The notes: generated by a model not told the origin, from the sequence alone. 64,000 bases of DNA from Chaetorhynchus papuensis (GCA_013396525.1 VWYX01000011.1:1800114-1864113), one strand, 5' to 3'. Positions 1 through 12,768 are shown, counted from the first letter of the stretch. A program made the numbers and translations.

Positions 1-1738
1 AAACCCCTGTTTTCGGTACCTAAAATCGTTGGCAATTTTGTTGCCCTGATTCAAGAAGACACTCTCAGGGTGCAGTCATTTCTCTTGTTCATCTTCCAGT
101 GGGTCAAAGACCCAAGATAATAAACCTAATGCATGTTAATATATTTCTAAAAACAAGTTATGGCGTTTTTTTCTGTCCTCAAATGGAATTTTTTAGATAC
201 CAGTCTCTCTTAGCTATTACAGTAACAGTTTTTCAGGACATATGTGTTGGTAAGAAAGGCCGACTTTAATTCTTGTAGTTGTCTCAAACTAAAGACAAGT
301 TTGCAATATTTCAACAGTCTTAAAATGCCATCAGCATCCCGGGCAAGCCCATTACAGAAATACAAATGATTTCCGACAGAATGTGACTCTATCAATTTAT
401 TAAGCATAAGCCTCTATTTATAGGTGGTTGATAGAATTAATGAGGAAAACTCCACTTTGGTAAATCTTCATTTTCTAAGCCTGAAGTTCCCAGTAAACTG
501 TTTGTTCACCCTACCAATTTAATCAAAGTATGTTGTTGAACTTCCTAAGGATATGTTCTAGTTGCTTGGCAATGGATTGTGGAACAATTTGTTTAAAGTT
601 CAATGAACACAGAACTAGAGTAATTTATTCAAATCCACCACTTATTAAATCAGGATTTGACTTAATTTTTTTTTTCCTGACTAATAAAATGGACTTGAAA
701 AGAATTAGCTAAACCTCTGTGGAATTGTCACAAAATAATTCTGATGACTGTGTTGCCTGTTAGTTTTTACTGCCAGTAAGGAAGGCAAATGGAGATGAAT
801 ACATTCCCCATTGTTTTGTGGATTGTCAGAAAGGGATTTATTTTTAAACAGTTTATTGTCTCAACATCATCCTCCTTTCAAGATAAGTAACATGGAGATA
901 ATATACCTGCATTTTTATTAGGCATCTGAAGTATTTGAATATTTCACAAGAAAGGGTATTTTCTTTCTTTGTCACCAGTGAAAAACAGAGACTGCAGGTG
1001 CTGAATTGGGATACTTTTCTGATGGGCATGAATAATTTAACGGCTTGAATTTAAAATGTTACAACAATAAATACATTTTATTTTAAATATCAGTCCTGGC
1101 CCAATTTTACTAATGCATGTGTTTCCGGTCGGAGAGTTGCTGCTCCTTTAATCTAACAAAGAAAGACAAATACAACATGGCATATTCTTGAAATGTCAAG
1201 CTCACCTGCAGTCACTGGATTTTAGCGTGGAACTCTCTGAGCTTTTCATCAGAGCCATAAAACATCTTTTATTCTGCATTAGGACCTGAAAGAAGGAAAC
1301 GTGAGATCGGGAGAGCTGTGCTGTTGTTAAAACATTATCCTCACTACCTGCAAATCCTCTTTACATCAGGGCACCAGAGCCCTGTGTCCTCTAGGAGAAA
1401 ACAAAGCAAGGCAGACCCAGGAGCCTGCAGACTAAGTATAAAACAAGCTGTAACAGAGGAAAAAAGAAATGCGTTCTCTTGTCTCCCCAGTGAGAGAACA
1501 TGAAATATTTATCTAAGCATCAGTCAGGTCCATGGGATCTACAGCTGTCTGCAACCCCAAGGCAGTTAAGCTGATTTTTTCCTGCCCATGCTCCGTTTTG
1601 CAGGGCTCTCAGACATGGGCAGGGTGCAGGCTGCAGCTGAGATGACACAAGCTGGCGGTGGCTGCTCGCAGCTCCCAGCCAGCCCCCTCCCAGGCAGTGG
1701 CTGTGGCTCAGGCATGTCCAAGCAAGGCCATTTATCCC

Positions 1739-1740
<2 letters not shown>
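1..1740. other. AT-rich non-coding DNA
   Basis: No coding exon, RNA gene or recognisable transposon was seen in this stretch. It is AT-rich with several short T and A runs. Splice-like AG sites are present (for example after the pyrimidine tract ending near 978), but none is followed by a convincing open exon with a donor. Small open frames on both strands are within chance length. Confidence 0.6.

Positions 1741-1785
<45 letters not shown>
1741..1785. repeat. (AGC)15 trinucleotide microsatellite
   Basis: Fifteen uninterrupted AGC units (CAG/CTG class) were counted directly. The tract lies in a locally GC-richer patch of about 300 bases (1590-1890). Every frame through it is open, so overlapping frames on both strands would encode poly-Ser, poly-Ala, poly-Gln, poly-Leu or poly-Cys. 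That is a property of the repeat, not evidence of a gene. Pure CAG tracts of this length are usually length-polymorphic. Confidence 0.97.
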
Positions 1786-1786
<1 letters not shown>

Positions 1787-2878
1787 ACGTGTCCTGCGCC
1801 CCCCGAGCTTCGGCTCCATCCCGGGAAGAATGCACACACAAGTGCACGCTCACGGTGGGGTGGCTCTCACAATTTAAGGATGTAACCAAGACAGAGCTTT
1901 ATAGCAGGGAAGATGATCTGAGGCAGCAAGCCCTACTTGCTAAGAGTTTTGACATGTTCAGTCAGGATTTTGAAATTATTTTGTGACAGCATCCTCAGTG
2001 GGAATTACGGGGCAGGACTGCGTTTATGGAAAAGGAAGGATGTGTTCCTGAGACTCCTTCAAAGACTAAATGTGAAAATAATTATGGAGAGTTACAGAAG
2101 AAGATGGCAAGTTGGTGAATTCCAAACATTATCTCTTTCCAAGTAGATTTTCTGTGACAAACTTGGCAAATACTCGTAATTTGTGTTGTAGATTGCCGTG
2201 AGGAAGAGTGATGAGAATGAGCTAAAGGAATCAAACCACAAGGCAAGGAATGGATTTCAGAGACTGAACAGGGGGAAGCCTTATTTAAACCTGCCTTTGA
2301 TGACTTCACAAGAATCATGTTCCTAACGGAATTGTAGGATTTTCCTGTGTGTATGCATGGGTGTCCGAAAAAGATTTTAAATAGCCTGAAAAAGACTTTC
2401 TTAATTTTCTCTGTCTATTAGACACCATTTAGTTCTTTCCAGCAGGATATCTTGGTTGCAATGCCACAAAATGTTATTAATTTTTTTCTTTCTATTTGGA
2501 TTCTCTGCTATGTTACCACTTCCAACACAGGATGAAATTCTTCAATTCTTAGTTAATTAGCATTCCATGACCAAAGCCTCACGTGGTGTAGAATTCACTC
2601 TGCCCGATTGCACACCTGTCCAGAGGATCCTCAGCATAACAAATGACTCCCCACGCTTTTCTTTTAGTACGGAGTGTTTCAAGAACAAAATGGTACAGAG
2701 CAGAAAACAGTAGCCACCATTTCTTGAGTGAAATCCTTTACATTTTAAATATTTTTTGTCTTGATTAATTGAGTGGTTAGGCTCGTAACTATTAGCCACC
2801 ATTTAACTCAGTATTTATATAACTTTGTACAAATAAAAACACCTCTTAGGGAATGATCTGAGTGGATTTAGAGTTTAT
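1786..2878. other. Non-coding DNA between microsatellite and CR1
   Basis: No gene, RNA or repeat family was recognised. The stretch is mixed in composition, becoming AT-rich towards the CR1 insertion that starts at about 2879. Confidence 0.55.
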
Positions 2879-3215
2879 CATGAAATCATGGAATTGTTAA
2901 GGTTAGAAAAGCCCTCTCAGATCACTGAGTCCAGCCACTAACCCAGCACCACTGTGATCACCTCCAAACCCCATCTCCAAGTGCCACATCCACACGTGTT
3001 TTGAATGATTCCAGGGACGGTGACTCCAGCACTTCCCTGGGAAGCTTGTTCCAATGCTTGATCACCCTTTCAGTGAAGAACCTTTTTCCTAAAGCCCAAT
3101 CTAAACATCCCCTGGCACAACTTGAGGCCATTTTCTCTCATCCTGTCACTTGTCACCTAAGAGCCAAGAGCAATCCCCCCTTACCACAACCCCAGCGTGT
3201 TGTAGAGAGTTACAG
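2879..3215 (-). mobile_element. CR1 LINE fragment, 3' end
   Basis: This is a 5'-truncated copy of the avian CR1 non-LTR retrotransposon, inserted on the minus strand. Read on the plus strand it begins with the reversed terminal octamer-like repeat (ATCATGGAAT), then the diagnostic blocks GGTTAGAAAAG, GAGTCCAGCC, GGGACGGTGACTCCA, CTTGTTCCAATGCTTGA and CAGTGAAGAACC. It ends near TTGTAGAGAG at about 3215. CR1 copies lack a poly-A tail and end in short repeats, as seen here. Only 3' sequence is present, so no reverse transcriptase or endonuclease is encoded. Moderate divergence suggests an old insertion. Confidence 0.93.
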
Positions 3216-5569
3216 TTCTTCTTTCTTCTTTTTCTTTTATTGTGCATCCTTAAAATCCACAGAAACTAACAGCAATTGGGGAAAATGTGCTAAACCAAGC
3301 TGTTAATAAGTCTTCTCTTCAATTTCTATGCTTATTTTTCAGTCGGGGTGCATGCTTGCCGTGAGAATGGACTCGCAGCATTGAAAGCTTAGATGCCTTA
3401 ACAAAGGGATTCAGAGAAGTTGCATTATCTAGAAATGGAAAGCTAAAAGCCACAGTGAAAATGGCAGGGCCTTATCACAGTTATCAGGGTTGAGAGGAGC
3501 CATCAGGAATATCAATGACTTCAGAAGCAGCCAGGAGTGTCTGTGGAAGGGGAGGTGCATTGGAGAATGTGTGTCCTATACCTCTGATGAGCAAGAGTTA
3601 CAAGAGATCAGACATTTATACAGAAATGTGGCTTTCTAAATAATACGACTTTAGCAGAGCCCAGAGTTTAGTGAGCCTTGTGGGAGAACCTGTTGTTTGC
3701 AAAGATCTTAAAAGTTAGTGCAGTAATCCCCTCAGCTTCATTAAATTATTTCAGGTGAAAAGGGAGAAAAAAGGCAAAGAAAAAAAGATACTTAATATGC
3801 TTTGAATTACAGAGGATTTTTTGTTTTGTGTGGGGGTTTATTTTTTTTTTTTATTTTTTTTTAATAGTGGAATAAATGAAAGGGTGCTTTACTTTCATTT
3901 GCATTCATATAACTAGCTGCTAATCCTTCCTTCAGTCTATTCACTTTGTTTCCATCATAGTTTGGCACGTTCACTGGCACTTATAATGTAATTGTGTAGG
4001 CAAAACTTCCTAGAAAGGAATAATGAAAGAGAATTTTATCCACTTGCTCTTTTACAAGTGAATTCAGGACCAAAATGTATGAAATGTTGGAAGAGTCAAA
4101 CCAGTTTTGTTTCTCACTTGGACATACAGTGAGATGCTGGCCAAAAAAGCTGATGATTTTCACCATTTAAACCCTTTCAGAACTAGAGTTTTAAATGCCC
4201 AATTTTTTAGCAAAATTATTGCTTCAAGACACCATTGATGCTTGAAGCACTGATGCTCACTCCCCTTCTTTCTCACAAAATTTTGGTTACCTCTGGGTCA
4301 CTGTGGTATGGAGTTACCTTTGCGTTATGAGGCAGGAGTTAGCCTTTTACTCCTAGAAAAGAATTCAAAGTATGAATTTCAGAAAGACTGGGGTTGTTGC
4401 AGTCAGCTTGGGCAATCCCAGGTAAAATTGCTTGAAGAAAAAAAATCCATTCTAGAACCACAAGGGGAATCTGATGGCTGAAATATAAAAATGGAGACAA
4501 CGTGCCTATCTGTGCCTTTTGCATCTCCCTGCAGTAAAAGCATTTCTGAAAAGATCTTCCTTAAAAATTGGAAAAAAACCAGAAACCAAAAAACCACACC
4601 CCCAAACTTATAAATTTCTAAGGAAGTGTTTAAAATCTGTGTTAATAGCACTAATGTAGCAAATCCCACATCAGCTTCAGAATGTTCAGTAAATGTAAAA
4701 TATGAGCGCACCAAGCTGTCTGTAATTCTATAAAACAATGCTAAAAAGAAAATCTCTGTCCCACCTGAGGCTGCAGAGGGTCTGTAAATATTCTGCTGTA
4801 GCTGTGGGGAGCACCACTGAGCACTGGTCAAACCCAAGCACAACAAAACCCATCTCTGTCCTGGATTTAAAGTTCACGGTGACCGTGTCTTGGTGATGGT
4901 GCAGTGCTCAGACTGTTCATTGGGGAAAACATTAACCACCAAATCTACAAATCCCTTGCACTGAGAGCAACAACAAGAAGGAGAGGAAATTCTGTGGTTT
5001 TGTAACAAGCTTAGTGGAGTTCTGGATGCTACAAATTCATGTTTGCTTAGTGTGAATAGGAGGAATCTTTTGGAGGAAAAGTTATTTCTTTTTTCTAATG
5101 GATTGCTAAGTGAATCTGTGTACTGGAGGGCCTGGAAATGGATCTTTTTGCTCTTTATCCTACAGTGCTGTTGTTTCTCAAGGTGACCTTAGCTGGGTCT
5201 TTTCCAAGGACATCCACTCCATAAAATATTCATGATTATGGAGGTTATTCAAATTGACAGTTCTTACTGGGTGGTTACATTAAATTGATAACAATCAAAA
5301 CGTGGTGCTAGCTCAAGAAAAAGTTTAATTTATTATACCAAATGACAATTAGCATTCATAGGTCCGTTGATCCTGATACCAAGTGAGTGTAACACAACTC
5401 AGTTCTTGTGCATAACTCATGGTCACAAACTCCTGTAGTTGTACCCTTAAGGCAGAAAATTATCTGATGCTTTTTTCTTCCTGTTTAAGCTGCTCTCCCA
5501 TCTACACCTCTATTTCTGCCAAGATTTCCTTATCTGTCAGGTGAAAGAGTCTATCTATATATGATTATA
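3216..5569. other. AT-rich non-coding DNA
   Basis: Contains a T-rich tract at about 3840-3862 and scattered A/T runs. A strong 3' splice-like site before 3343 is followed only 18 bases later by a GTGAGA donor-like site, too short to call. An open frame of 147 codons on the minus strand (4403-4846) is within chance expectation and has no recognisable domain. No repeat family was identified. Confidence 0.55.
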
Positions 5570-5574
5570 TTTAG

Positions 5575-5820
5575 AGCATAATAGGAATAACTATTTCTTA
5601 AGATTAATGGAAGAGTTGTGCCAATTAAAAAGCTGCTTGAACTTCCCACGGCAATGAGAATGTGGATAGGTTCCTTTAAAAGAACAGTGCAGCATATTTA
5701 AAGATATTTAAATAACAGTATAGGGTATTTCAAGACATTTTACTTCCCATATCAGTGAGAACAGGGGTAGAATTCCTTTGAAGAATGGTATAGAGCATTT
5801 AAAGAGCTGCTTGGCAGATA
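5575..5820. repeat. Decayed tandem duplication, ~101-base period
   Basis: The block from 5641 (starting ACTTCCCA) to about 5706 (ending TTTAAAGA) recurs from 5742 to about 5804. It keeps the same first eight bases, the internal TTCCTTT and the closing ATTTAAAGA, with about 70% identity by eye. An additional partial unit seems to precede it, ending in AGCTGCTTG at 5631-5639; the same nonamer closes the second unit at 5805-5813. I read this as an old local tandem duplication or a short degenerate minisatellite. Confidence 0.6.
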
Positions 5821-8204
5821 TATAGAGAAGAGAACTGTGTTTTGTGCTGTATTCCTGCAGATGGTTTTATTAGATCGTTAAAAAGTTATATACAAAGGGC
5901 AGCATTTCTTACCAAGAAAATGGGATTTTAAAATAACTCGCATTAGTGGTCAATCCTTGTTATGTATGTTTGAGTTCTAACAGCCGTAATGATTTGTTTT
6001 AAAGGAGCCATCTGAACCTGTGCTGATTTTTAAGCCTTTGCTGATTGATTTGACTTGTTTGATGTATTATAAATCACACAGCTATAAAGTCACTGTAAAA
6101 ATTCCATTAAACTTGTGAGGTAAAAAAAGAAAAAAAAAAAAAATCCATAAATAAACCAGTACGAAATGCAAGACAGCAGCAAATGTGCTATTTCTTTCCC
6201 TTCTTCAAAATTTAAGTTTAAATTTATAGCGAAGGCCATTTTTACTTGAAAGAAAAACAATGGCAACAAATAAGAATCTACCAGGAGTCTCACTGTGGGG
6301 GTGTATTTTATTTCCTGTTCTTGAACAATATTTCAGTTTCCTTCACTGTGCCTCTATAAAGGTGTTTTTTTGGTAGTTCATTGAACAGAACTTTGTTTTT
6401 TGTTTGTAAATTGAGACTCTTGTTCAGGAAAACTGTTGTTAAAAACACCTAAAAAAAGCTGGAAGAGGTAAGGCCTTCCAAATATAATCACTCTTGTTTC
6501 TAATTCTTTAATCTTTGTATTTTCACAGTCTAGTACTGTTTAGACTGCCTAACCAGGAATGATGCTGAACCTCACACCAGACTCTACTTTCTGGATGATT
6601 TTTTGTTGCTCCATATTATGTATGGTGAATTATCCCTTTTCACCTTCATATTTTGGCTGAGTTGATAAATACTGAAGTAATTCTTTAGAAGTGACAAAAA
6701 ACTTGTGATTGAGATCTCCAGAAGGAAAAAGGACTAATGGTCTCATATTAAATGTCTTAAAAAGCCAAATGAGTTATTCTAACTTGCACAATTTAATCAT
6801 CATTCTTGCAATTTTCTTCATAAAAATGAAACTTAGCCCAAAAGTAAATTAAACAGATTTTTCATTGAAATAGGGAAATGTTAGAGGGTACTTTGTTTTC
6901 TTTATTTTTTTATATCTACAAATTCAGGATAAACTCATATTATTTCATTGTGTCTCAGCATCTTCATAGACACAATGTAGAATATTCAAGGCACAAGATT
7001 TTGGGTTTTATTCTTGCTGTGACAGGGTGCATTCTGCTGGTTGGTGAAACTGATTTGAGCTGTGCTTTGGGCCAACAATGAAGGAGGGGGGTATATGTGT
7101 GACACCTGTTAACTGGCATTGAAAACATCTTTGAAATACCTGATGTTGATGATTCCTGTGCCTGTTGCTCATCAGTGAAACGTGGCTGAGGTTCTGCTGC
7201 GTTTCTGTGCTGTTAAAGACCGAGTGATACACTGAATTTTTGCTTTATATCCCCATTTCAGCACTGTCACGTGGACAGAAAGCCTTGACTCCCCTCACCC
7301 TCATCCTGTGACTCGCATTTCTGGTGCTCCACTGCAGATGGAGTTGGTTGTGCTTGGTGGAGCCTCTGCCCTGGTCCAGTTTGTTTCCTTCAGAGGGACA
7401 GGGTAATCTCCAAAAATGACAACCCAGCTTTGGCCAAGCATTAAGTGCTGGAAGCTCTGCCTCAGGCACTTGGTGCAGTTTGTGGCACGTTTGGGTGTGC
7501 TGTAAGTGTGTGAAAGGCACACAGGGCTGCCCTTAAATGGGGTCAGGCCGAATAAACACAGGGAGTGCCCCGAATGTTGCACAGCGAAGGTTGTAGCTCA
7601 TGGGCTCTGCAAAGGTGAATGCACCTGCTCAGGCTGTGTCCTGTTCACTCTGCTTGCTCTTGATTCACAGACTTTGTGAAATTTGTCAGGAGCATTCTGT
7701 ACCGCTCACCTGCCACAGGATCACGGCAGAAGGCTCAGAAAGCAGCTCCTTGTTCTCCCCTCTCCTTGTTCCCCCCCCCCCATTTCCTTGTTTCTTATTT
7801 CAAGTACTTTATGGAGCACATCTCATTAATCTCTTATCAGATTCCCTCTGCTGGTCTGTCACTTCATCCACACTTCACAATCCTGACATCAAGTGCTGTT
7901 CTTGACAGGTTGAATATTTGTTCCAGAAGAGAAACCTCAGGTTTTATGTTTCTCCTGCATATGCAGAAACCATTACAATTAGATAGCAAAGGGTAGTTTG
8001 GTTGTTTTACTCAAAGGAATGACATTCTGTTGTTCTACAGATGCACACACATGAGATTATTACAAAAGAAGGAATAGCTAGATAACTGCACCCTTTAACC
8101 ATTCAAATCCTCTTGGCAGCCACCACAACTTCACAGAGTGTGGTATTTCAAATACTACAGTGGAAGAAATACCTGATATTTTGTGCACTGGGATTTACAC
8201 CTTC
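5821..8204. other. Non-coding DNA
   Basis: No supported gene. Includes an A-rich run (about 6122-6143), an 11-base C run at 7771-7781, and a slightly GC-richer patch from about 7240 to 7600 that keeps frames open on the minus strand without a recognisable domain. A good 3' splice-like site before 7671 is followed by open sequence but no credible donor, so no exon is called. Confidence 0.55.
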
Positions 8205-8229
8205 TTTTTTTTTTTTTTTTTTTTTTTTT
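8205..8229 (+). repeat. Poly-T homopolymer (25 bases)
   Basis: Twenty-five consecutive T residues. No adjacent gene-derived sequence or target-site duplication was seen that would mark it as the tail of a minus-strand retrocopy. Confidence 0.95.
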
Positions 8230-11200
8230 GGTAAAGAAATTTTTGTATGTCTTTTGTCCCTTAAACTGAGAAATAACCAAGTGGGAATTTGTAGGAGCAG
8301 TGTGAGTTTTGTCATGGCAAGAAATCTCAGAGAACCCCTGGAATTACTTCTGAATGAAAAAAAAAAAAGAGAAATGTTTTATTGTGGCTCTAACTGCTGA
8401 GTACCCTTCTGTTAATCACTTTATCTGTCCTGTACACTGATGCTGCCTCCTTATCTCATGTTCTTCCTGCAGCTTCTTAGAAACACTTCAGCTTGTTCAA
8501 TGTTCTTCTTTGTTAAAGTCATGGGTTTTGCTCGTGTCAGCCCCAAACTGCTGCAAGATTAGTGCTCCAAGATTACCAGGAGTCTCTACAAACTTCCTGA
8601 CAGGATTAGGAGAGGCCATTGCTGCTTCAGATAATGGTGATAATCCAGACTGGTGAGGCTGCCAGCGGTAGGGAGGTGTAATCAGAGAGATGCCAAGATA
8701 TCCTGTGCAGTGTCTGAAAGTAGGGCACAGGAGTGGGAAAGAGAGTGCAGGAAAATGTGCTCAGTGCACCTGTAGAGCAGCGGGGGGAATGTGAATCTGC
8801 CTTTATTTCAGCTGCCTGGGCTGCACGTGCTCCCCTCAGTACCCATCTGCAGCCTGAAAAGCAGTCACACCGTCCTTGCTGCCCACAGCAGTGCTTAGAT
8901 CTCCATGTGTTGGACAATAACAAGTGGGAAGATGCTCACATGAGCGCCAAAGAATTGCAGAAGAGAAAACTGTGTGAAAAAAACCCTCTGTGGTGAGATT
9001 GTGACCATTGCTGGAATAGCTGCTGCGTGCCAGAGCCTGGTTTGTTTTCTGCAGCAGGGCCTGGGGGCTGTCAGCTTTCCAAAGGGAAGAGCAGAATGCC
9101 AGAAAACCTTCTCCGCTGGCTTTTCCTGTGGGTTGCTGGTGCTGGAATAGCCAGAGCTTTAGGAAAGTGAAGCCAGGGTGGGGGAATGCTTCTTGCTGAG
9201 CTGAGCAGAGAACAGCAGCAGTGCTCGCTCTCCCTTTGATGTCTGCTGTGTTTGACAGAGTTTCCTGGGTGGCAAAGCTTCTTTCTGGATGAGGGTCCTG
9301 TTAGAAATAGCTCGTTCAGGAGACATCAAATAGTTCCCAATTTAGCCTGGTTTAAAGGAACTCAATACTGAAAGGGAAGCAGATGCCAGTAAGATACTGG
9401 TGATAGCAGCAGGTAGGTAAATGTGTGTGGGGTGGGTAAGCAAAGGAGCTACTTCAGAGTACATGGAAAAAAAAAAAAAAATAGAATCCGTTTGCCTTTT
9501 GCCAGTTTGGATTTAGATGCATCTTCTGAAAGTGTCACTGAAATAAGATTTTTACATACTTGTTATTCACGTGTAAGGAGTAAAGCTGGGGAGGCTGAAA
9601 TCCTTTATTCAGACAGGGTAAATAGGGGTATGGAAACATCATTCAGGAGACATGGCACATGGAGATACGAGGGAATTTAAAGACTGGGTTTGAGCAAGGG
9701 TGTGGGTGTGTGCACCTCTCCTGGCTTCAAGAAAGCTCTGAAGACAGGTCCAGTTTCTGAAGGGCTTTTCCCACCTTGTGGCACAATGAACCTGCAACCT
9801 CCCCCTTTCCCAACCCCCTTGAATGTTATTCAGACGTCTCATTTCAGAATGGCAGCTGGTTCCTCTCTGCTCTTTAGCCCTTCCCTCGTGATGTGTCTCC
9901 TGTGCTCACAGTACCAGTGGTGACCTTGAAAAACCACGAATCCAGGTGTTTTCATCCAGTTCCCAGGAGATGGCCTGGCCTGGTGCTGGTGTCCTGTGGC
10001 TGCCCTGTCCTCCTGGCCCCCGTGGGATGCTCAGACAGAGCACACACAGGGTTCAGGTGATTTATTCACCTGCCAGGCTGATGCTTTCATAATGAGTCTA
10101 ATTAGTTTCAGATTTACCTGTCCCTTGTGTCCTGCACCAGAGGGGCTTGCTGCAGTGGGACATGTGCTCCACACACCCAGCATTCCCAGACTTTGGAGTG
10201 TTTTCTCCATTCTCTCTCCCGTGTGTCTCCTTCAACAGATTTTCCACAAAGTTAAACATTCTGGGTCTTTAGCACATTTTGGTATTGCTCAGTCTGCTTG
10301 ATGGACAGATAGCATTTAATCCAAATTTCCTGTGACAGAAGAAGATCCTCTTACCTTAGGTATTTTGTAGGTACTTAAGAATATCCATTACTATAACCCC
10401 AAAGTTTGACTTTCCTGCTGGACTGAGTTTGAATATCCTGGGATCACCCAGAGGCTGAACACCCCTGCTTGCACTCAGCAAAGCAGCACCTCAGTGCAGT
10501 TTATGCAATGTCACATGGGGTTTTTTTCCTTTCTGATTTTTTTCATGGTTTTTCATATTTTCATCATTACAACTTCCACAAGTACTTGGAAGATGTTTCT
10601 TTTCATGCTAGTCAAACATCCAGCATGAGATTATAATATCATCTGTCTCTGATTACTATTTTGCCTTTTTCCCTTCACTAGAGGATTGTCAAATGGGTGT
10701 AGCTGATGATACTTCACAAGCTGACTGAACAAAAAAAGGCTAATTTTTTTTTAGTACTGACAGTATTTGCACTATATATATGATATAGAAATAAACTTGC
10801 AATCTCACATAGAACAGATTTACAATCTGGGCCACTGCAGTTAAAGAACAAACTGAATCCAAAACCAAATTGGAAGAATCTGATATAGATACATGCTTGT
10901 GCAGTGAAAAGGAGGGATTTTGGGTTTTTTTTTACATTTGTTCAAGGAAAGAAATAATATTTTTTATAATGTTCTTTAATGACAGTAATACTGAGATTTT
11001 TAATATGATTCATTCTGCTGAAATGCTCAGACCAACTGAGTTATTGAGTGGTTTATTCCTTTTTCACACTGACATCTCTATGGCATGAGCACATCAGCTG
11101 AAGGCATTGTACACAGAGAAGAAACCATTTCTCAGTGCTCAAGTATCAGCTGCCACAGTCAAACAGAAAAAAAAATAAGGACAAGGTTGGTATTTCCAAG

Positions 11201-12420
11201 AGTACATTCAGATACTACTTTAAAGACATATTTCACTTTAAAGTACTTTTTGAAGAGGTGCTGGAAACACTGTTCTTGTCATGCATAGTGTTCCAAAAGA
11301 TTTTTCTGGAAAAATGTCTGATTAAATTCAAGATAAGAAGTTAGGAGTTGTTTGCTGAACATTCTATTAACAAAATCTCTTATAAAATCATACAAAGTCC
11401 TGCACTGCACTCAGCAGAGTAGAATTTCTAGGTACAGTAGCAAATTGTGAAATTATCAAGATGCTCCTTAATTATATTCAGATTTCTTTCTTAATCTATG
11501 GGGAAATGGTATTTTCACAGGGTATCTCTGCTTCCTCTCAGTTCTGTGAGTTTGAGACTTGCAAAAAATAAAATTCTATCAATAGCTTAGAGCAGACTTT
11601 ATACCCTTAAAAAGCAGAGAGATGCAGCACGCGGTTCAGATCCACTTCTGGGTAGTAGATGATTATTAGCACCCTCCAGAGATCTGGGATTTTTTAAAAA
11701 TAACATCCCTGTTTTATGTGTCAGCATATCTGCTACATTATAAATGTATTTTGTTTTTTAATTAATCTGTTTATATTTGTGGTGGCGTGATCTGGATGTG
11801 TTGCATTTAGAACTTTGTCTTACTTTTGAAAGAATCTCTTTATTTCAAAGACATTGGACCAAATTTTTTCACTTGTGTTCACCCTTAATTTCACTGCTGA
11901 CACTTCATCATTCCTGAATGATACCATGGAAATCTCATGTGTTCTCCAGAAGAAAGTCTCCCTTTCTCAGTTATATTTATAAGAGAGTGGAAAAAGAAGG
12001 AGACAAATATAATTTCTATTTCAAACTTGTAGCCTTTGTCTTTTTTTTCTTTAGGAGATGTGCTTATGCTTACTGAACTTAACTGGAATTTCGTCATTGA
12101 ATTGGATAATGTGTAATCTTGTTCTTCATTTCTGTTAAAAGTTAGGAGTTCTGTTTGTCCTGGAAGTCTCTCTCGAGAAAGACAATTACTGTCACAGCCA
12201 CTGGCTGGTGGAATGGAGCCCAGCTTATTGGATTTATTACAAGTATTGTCAGTTGTAGCTCCGAAATAAAAAGAGACATTTAAATGGACTCCTGAAAGGT
12301 GCATATACGCACTTCCAATAAAAGCATTTTATTTTTGATTTGTACCATTTTATTCCACGTGGCTTGCATACTTTCACAGCCCTTGTTCTGTGAAAACCTC
12401 TGCCATAATCGAGTTTTGGC
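8230..12420. other. Non-coding DNA
   Basis: No gene or repeat family was recognised. A 15-base A run lies at 9467-9481. The 8600-10300 part is somewhat GC-richer, and 10500-12350 is AT-rich. All open frames here are short and lack recognisable domains. Confidence 0.55.
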
Positions 12421-12740
12421 TCCGTGAGAGTCCCAGGGTTGTATCACCCTTTTATCCCGCCCGCAGTTCATGATCACTGGGTTTGATTTCACAACCGCAG
12501 TGACAAAATGGGTGTTGACAGAACCGCTTTGGCACGCGGGTCCCGTTCCTGATGTGACATTGCCTCCACAGCCCACGGAGCAGACGCTTTCAGCTCGGAA
12601 GGCTCCCGACTGTCCCTGTCCACTTTTGGTTCCCTCTGCCTTCAACCTTCGCGGGTGGTTCGCGAAGGGGCTGTATGTCGCTGGGCAAAGCGGGCGCGTA
12701 GAAAAACCACACGAGCCAGATCCATAGAAAAGCGGCGAAA
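12421..12740. promoter_or_regulatory. CpG-island-like block
   Basis: Counting 12421-12720 gives 90 C, 82 G and 21 CpG in 300 bases: about 57% GC and an observed/expected CpG ratio near 0.85. That meets the classic CpG-island thresholds in a window that is otherwise AT-rich and CpG-poor. A perfect 8-base stem lies at 12646-12653 and 12661-12668. The block runs into the inner edge of the LTR that begins at 12676, so part of the CpG content belongs to the LTR and part (12421-12675) to its flank. It may be an unmethylated regulatory or promoter element; no first exon could be defined. Confidence 0.5.
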
Positions 12741-12750
12741 CGAGCCGAGC

Positions 12751-12756
12751 TTTAAT
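12751..12756 (-). promoter_or_regulatory. LTR polyadenylation signal ATTAAA
   Basis: Minus-strand ATTAAA lies about 13 bases downstream of the LTR TATA box. The hexamer is conserved in the second LTR copy at 37267-37272, which supports a functional origin. Confidence 0.5.
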
Positions 12757-12768
12757 CATTTTCTGAGG

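Noticed and set aside
1588..1986. Poly-Ser/poly-Ala/poly-Leu open frames
   Set aside because: Opened by the AGC repeat in all frames on both strands; no splice or transcript signal supports translation.
7671..7760. Block after a GATTCACAG acceptor reading FVKFVRSILYRSP or LCEICQEHSVPL
   Set aside because: Two frames are equally open and no donor exists before the poly-C tract; the RING-like spacing in one frame looks coincidental.
12280..12759. 159-codon minus frame starting in the LTR
   Set aside because: It crosses from LTR into CpG-rich flank, where GC richness lowers stop frequency; there is no gag-like or other domain, and no primer-binding site adjoins the LTR.
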